This document shows, piece by piece, positions 61,163 through 64,000 of a stretch of DNA of 64,000 bases. Positions within the stretch are counted from its first letter, which is position 1; every line of letters begins with the position of its first letter. Source of the stretch: Streptomyces sp. cf386 (lineage in GTDB: Bacteria > Actinomycetota > Actinomycetes > Streptomycetales > Streptomycetaceae); the NCBI RefSeq assembly GCF_900103585.1, contig NZ_FNHV01000007.1, positions 226,627 to 290,626 on the forward strand, read 5' to 3'. The notes beneath the pieces were generated by a model. The model did not search any database. It was given only the letters and a program-made list of their open reading frames with translations, and was not told the DNA's origin. Both the position numbers and the translations under genes were made by a program.

Positions 61163-61185
61163 CTGTCACCGCTCGCCAGTAGGGT
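61163..61185 (+). promoter_or_regulatory. RecA-NDp/PafBC-like promoter of uvrC
   Basis: CTGTCACCG (61163-61171), 8 bases, TAGGGT (61180-61185), then 7 bases to the ATG of uvrC. TGTCA, the spacing and the -10 agree with the other five sites, while AGTG is replaced by ACCG. As with uvrB, the message would be leaderless. Confidence 0.6.
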
Positions 61186-61192
61186 GTGAGAC

Positions 61193-63334
61193 ATGGCCGA
61201 TCCCTCCAGCTACCGCCCCAAGCCGGGACAGATCCCGGACTCTCCCGGGGTGTACAGGTTCCGTGACGAGCACCGCCGGGTGATCTACGTCGGAAAGGCG
61301 AAAAGCCTGCGCCAGCGCCTGGCGAACTACTTCCAGGACCTGGCGGGCCTGCACCCGCGCACCCGCACGATGGTCACCACGGCCGCGTCCGTGGAGTGGA
61401 CCGTGGTGTCCACGGAGGTCGAGGCCCTGCAGCTGGAGTACTCCTGGATCAAGGAGTACGACCCCCGCTTCAACGTCAAGTACCGCGACGACAAGAGCTA
61501 CCCGTATCTCGCGGTGACGATGAACGAGGAGTTCCCGCGCGTGCAGGTGATGCGCGGTCACAAGAAGAAGAGCGTCAGGTATTTCGGGCCGTACGCGCAC
61601 GCGTGGGCGATCCGCGACACCGTGGACCTCCTCCTGCGCGTCTTCCCCGTGCGGACCTGCTCGGCCGGCGTCTTCAAGAACGCCCACCGCACCGGCCGCC
61701 CCTGTCTGCTCGGCTACATCGGCAAGTGCTCCGCCCCCTGCGTGGATCGTGTCTCCGCCGAGGAGCACCGTGAACTGGCCGAGGAGTTCTGCGACTTCAT
61801 GACCGGCCGCACGGCCACCTATCTGCGCCGCCTGGAGAAGCAGATGATGGAGGCGGCCGAGGAGATGGAGTACGAGCGGGCCGCCCGCCTGCGCGACGAC
61901 ATCGAGGCTCTGAAGAAGGCCATGGAGAAGAACGCGGTCGTGCTCGCCGACGCGACCGACGCCGACCTCATCGCGGTCGCCGAGGACGAGCTCGAGGCGG
62001 CCGTGCAGATCTTCCATGTGCGCGGCGGCCGGGTGCGAGGCCAGCGCGGCTGGGTCACCGACAAGGTCGAGGAGATCACCACCGGCGCCCTCGTCGAGCA
62101 CGCCCTCCAGCAGCTCTACGGCGAGGAGACCGGGGACGCCGTCCCCAAGGAGGTCCTCGTCCCCGCCCTGCCCGACCCGGTGGAGCCGGTGCAGGAGTGG
62201 CTGACCGGGCGGCGCGGCTTGAACGTCTCGTTGCGCATCCCCCAGCGTGGCGACAAGCGTGCCCTCATGGAGACCGTCGAGCGCAACGCGCAGCAGGCGC
62301 TCGTCCTGCACAAGACCAAGCGCGCCTCCGACCTGACCACGCGCTCGCGCGCCCTGGAGGAGATCGCCGACGCCCTTGACCTGGACAGCGCCCCGCTCCG
62401 GATCGAGTGCTACGACATCTCGCACCTCCAGGGCGACGACGTCGTGGCGTCCATGGTCGTCTTCGAGGACGGGCTGCAGCGCAAGAGCGAGTACCGCCGC
62501 TTCCAGATCAAGGGCTTCGAGGGCCAGGACGACGTCCGCTCCATGCACGAGGTGATCACCCGCCGCTTCAGGCGCTACCTCGCCGAGAAGGAGAAGACGG
62601 GCGAGTGGGCCGACGGCGAGAACACCCTCGCCTCCTCCGCCGACGACAGCTTCCCGACCTCCTCCGACTCCCTGACGGGCGCCGCCTCGGACCCCCTCGT
62701 CGACACCACCTCCGCCCCCCTCGCCAACGGCCTCAAGGACGACGACGGCCGTCCCAAGCGCTTCGCCTACCCTCCGCAGCTCGTCGTCGTCGACGGCGGC
62801 CAGCCGCAGGTCGCGGCCGCCCAGCGGGCCCTGGACGAGCTGGGCATCGACGACATCGCCGTCTGCGGCCTCGCCAAGCGCCTGGAGGAGGTCTGGCTGC
62901 CCGGCGACGACGACCCGGTCGTCCTGCCCCGCACCAGCGAGGGCCTCTATCTGCTCCAGCGCGTCCGGGACGAGGCCCACCGCTTCGCGATCACCTACCA
63001 GCGCACCAAGCGCGCCAAGCGTTTCCGGTCGAGCCCGCTGGACGACGTCCCCGGCCTCGGCGAAACCCGCAAGCAGGCGCTGATCAAGCACTTCGGTTCG
63101 GTGAAGAAGCTACGATCCGCGACAATTGATCAGATCTGCGAGGTTCCGGGCATAGGTCGCAAAACGGCCGAGACGATCGCCGCGGCCCTAGCCCAGGCGG
63201 CCCCGGCCGCACCCGCCGTGAACACGGCGACTGGAGAGATCATGGAAGACGAGGAATCCGAAACGACGGCGGAGACCTCGGGGGAGCCCGTGTCCGCGGG
63301 CGCCCCGGACGAACGACGGGGGCAGGAGAGATGA
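61193..63334 (+). CDS. uvrC: Excinuclease ABC subunit C
   Basis: A 713-residue UvrC. The GIY-YIG nuclease that cuts 3' of the lesion is at residues 15-100 (GVYRFRDEHRRVIYVGKAKSLRQRL). A UVR motif for UvrB binding lies near 220-240 (YERAARLRDDIEALKKAMEK). The RNase H-like nuclease that cuts 5' follows (IECYDISHLQGDDVVASMVVFEDG; LVVVDGGQPQVAAAQRAL), and a double helix-hairpin-helix ends the core (LDDVPGLGETRKQALIKHF; VPGIGRKTAETIA). An extra Ser/Asp/Thr-rich insert sits near residues 470-520. It overlaps rapZ by 4 bases. Confidence 0.98.
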   Translation: MADPSSYRPKPGQIPDSPGVYRFRDEHRRVIYVGKAKSLRQRLANYFQDLAGLHPRTRTMVTTAASVEWTVVSTEVEALQLEYSWIKEYDPRFNVKYRDDKSYPYLAVTMNEEFPRVQVMRGHKKKSVRYFGPYAHAWAIRDTVDLLLRVFPVRTCSAGVFKNAHRTGRPCLLGYIGKCSAPCVDRVSAEEHRELAEEFCDFMTGRTATYLRRLEKQMMEAAEEMEYERAARLRDDIEALKKAMEKNAVVLADATDADLIAVAEDELEAAVQIFHVRGGRVRGQRGWVTDKVEEITTGALVEHALQQLYGEETGDAVPKEVLVPALPDPVEPVQEWLTGRRGLNVSLRIPQRGDKRALMETVERNAQQALVLHKTKRASDLTTRSRALEEIADALDLDSAPLRIECYDISHLQGDDVVASMVVFEDGLQRKSEYRRFQIKGFEGQDDVRSMHEVITRRFRRYLAEKEKTGEWADGENTLASSADDSFPTSSDSLTGAASDPLVDTTSAPLANGLKDDDGRPKRFAYPPQLVVVDGGQPQVAAAQRALDELGIDDIAVCGLAKRLEEVWLPGDDDPVVLPRTSEGLYLLQRVRDEAHRFAITYQRTKRAKRFRSSPLDDVPGLGETRKQALIKHFGSVKKLRSATIDQICEVPGIGRKTAETIAAALAQAAPAAPAVNTATGEIMEDEESETTAETSGEPVSAGAPDERRGQER

Positions 63335-64000
63335 GCGAGCACCACACACAGCCCACGGGCGAGCGAGATCAGCAAGCCCAGGAAACACACAAGAAAACCG
63401 GCGAGGATCTCACCCAGCAGGACGCACTCCAGAAAGACGGAGCACAGGTGAGCACAGGTAACGACTCAGCCGGGGTCCCCGAGGCGGCCATCCCCGAGCT
63501 GGTGATCATCTCCGGTATGTCCGGGGCGGGCCGCTCGACGGCCGCCAAGTGTCTGGAGGACCTCGGCTGGTTCGTCGTCGACAACCTGCCGCCCGCGCTG
63601 ATCCCCACCATGGTGGAGCTCGGTGCCCGGTCCCAGGGCAACGTGGCGCGGATCGCGGTGGTCGTCGACGTCCGCGGCCGGCGATTCTTCGACAACCTCC
63701 GCGAGTCCCTCTCCGACCTCGACACCCGAGGCGTGACGCGCAGAGTCGTCTTCCTGGAGTCCTCCGACGACGCCCTGGTGCGCCGCTTCGAGTCGGTGCG
63801 CCGCCCGCATCCCCTCCAGGGCGACGGCCGTATCGTCGACGGCATCGCCGCCGAGCGCCAGCTGCTGCGCGAGCTGCGCGGTGACGCCGACCTGGTGATC
63901 GACACCTCCAGCCTGAACGTGCACGAGCTGCGGGCCAAGATGGACGCCCAGTTCGCCGGCGAGGAGGAGCCCGAGCTGCGGGCCACCGTCATGTCCTTCG
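63331..64000 (+). CDS. rapZ: RNase adapter RapZ/YvcJ (cut by window end)
   Basis: The first 223 residues are present. The ATG overlaps the uvrC stop (ATGA) and GGAGAG lies just upstream. A long polar, Gln/Glu-rich extension of about 50 residues precedes the P-loop domain. The Walker A site reads IISGMSGAGRSTAAKCLED near residue 61, with Arg at the usual Lys position. GWFVVDNLPPALIPTMVEL, VVVDVRGRRFF and VFLESSDDALVRRFESVRRPHPL are family motifs. RapZ binds GTP/ATP and small RNAs or UDP-GlcNAc-related signals in other bacteria. In Streptomyces, yvcK-like and whiA genes normally follow. Confidence 0.95.
   Translation, partial: MSEHHTQPTGERDQQAQETHKKTGEDLTQQDALQKDGAQVSTGNDSAGVPEAAIPELVIISGMSGAGRSTAAKCLEDLGWFVVDNLPPALIPTMVELGARSQGNVARIAVVVDVRGRRFFDNLRESLSDLDTRGVTRRVVFLESSDDALVRRFESVRRPHPLQGDGRIVDGIAAERQLLRELRGDADLVIDTSSLNVHELRAKMDAQFAGEEEPELRATVMSF

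Overview
The window is high-GC actinobacterial DNA, almost certainly from the chromosome of a Streptomyces. Third codon positions are nearly all G/C, GTG starts and 4-base GTGA/ATGA overlaps are frequent, and several gene types are typical of the genus: a paired XRE (DUF5753) regulator and DUF397 protein beside an orphan HATPase, a DUF574-type methyltransferase, a PAS/GAF/SpoIIE/HATPase phosphatase, and a mycothiol-dependent enzyme. The uvrB ... uvrA ... uvrC-rapZ order is that of the Streptomyces core chromosome. I found no tRNA, rRNA, intact insertion sequence, prophage or CRISPR array.

Left third (1-20 kb): a truncated secreted-type gene, a GNAT/RidA pair, an uncharacterised gene with a damage-type promoter, a short Ser/Thr kinase, an exported His-Gly repeat peptide, a large PP2C phosphatase with an anti-sigma-like ATPase domain, a small LuxR-type HTH protein, an FUSC membrane protein, an EEP phosphatase, an amidohydrolase, a P450, a DUF899 protein and an ABC exporter. 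The HATPase / XRE-DUF5753 / DUF397 / methyltransferase block follows, with a regular 10-bp repeat array in front of the XRE gene.

Middle (20-37 kb): a MocR regulator divergent from an AhpD-like gene with a paired direct repeat between them; an orphan GltD-type oxidoreductase; DUF1772 and DUF2293 proteins; a kinase-like protein without a P-loop; PPOX, CBS and CorA genes; a psuG-psuK pseudouridine-degradation operon; VOC, MFS, O6-alkylguanine methyltransferase and GDPD genes; and an MHYT sensor.

Right part (37-64 kb): uvrB; a metal/stress group (TerD, a TerD fused to a degenerate FtsK-like domain, TerC behind a probable yybP-ykoY manganese riboswitch, a Ca2+/H+ antiporter); an MHS transporter; an S66 peptidase; aroQ; an amino-acid ABC operon; MBL and mycothiol-dependent enzymes; uvrA; a sugar kinase-LacI operon with a double-palindrome operator; a decayed two-component locus; and uvrC-rapZ, cut by the window end.

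The most coherent signal is regulatory. Six promoters share the layout (T/C)TGTCA-CG-rich, 8 bases, TAnnnT, which is the LexA-independent DNA-damage promoter known in mycobacteria as RecA-NDp and driven by PafBC. They stand before uvrA, uvrB, uvrC, the O6-alkylguanine methyltransferase gene, a terD gene and the uncharacterised gene at 1723-2451. In three of them (uvrB, uvrC, methyltransferase) the -10 box ends 6-7 bases before the start codon, so those mRNAs are predicted to be leaderless. This links nucleotide-excision repair, direct alkylation reversal, a Ter protein and one unknown gene in a single damage response.
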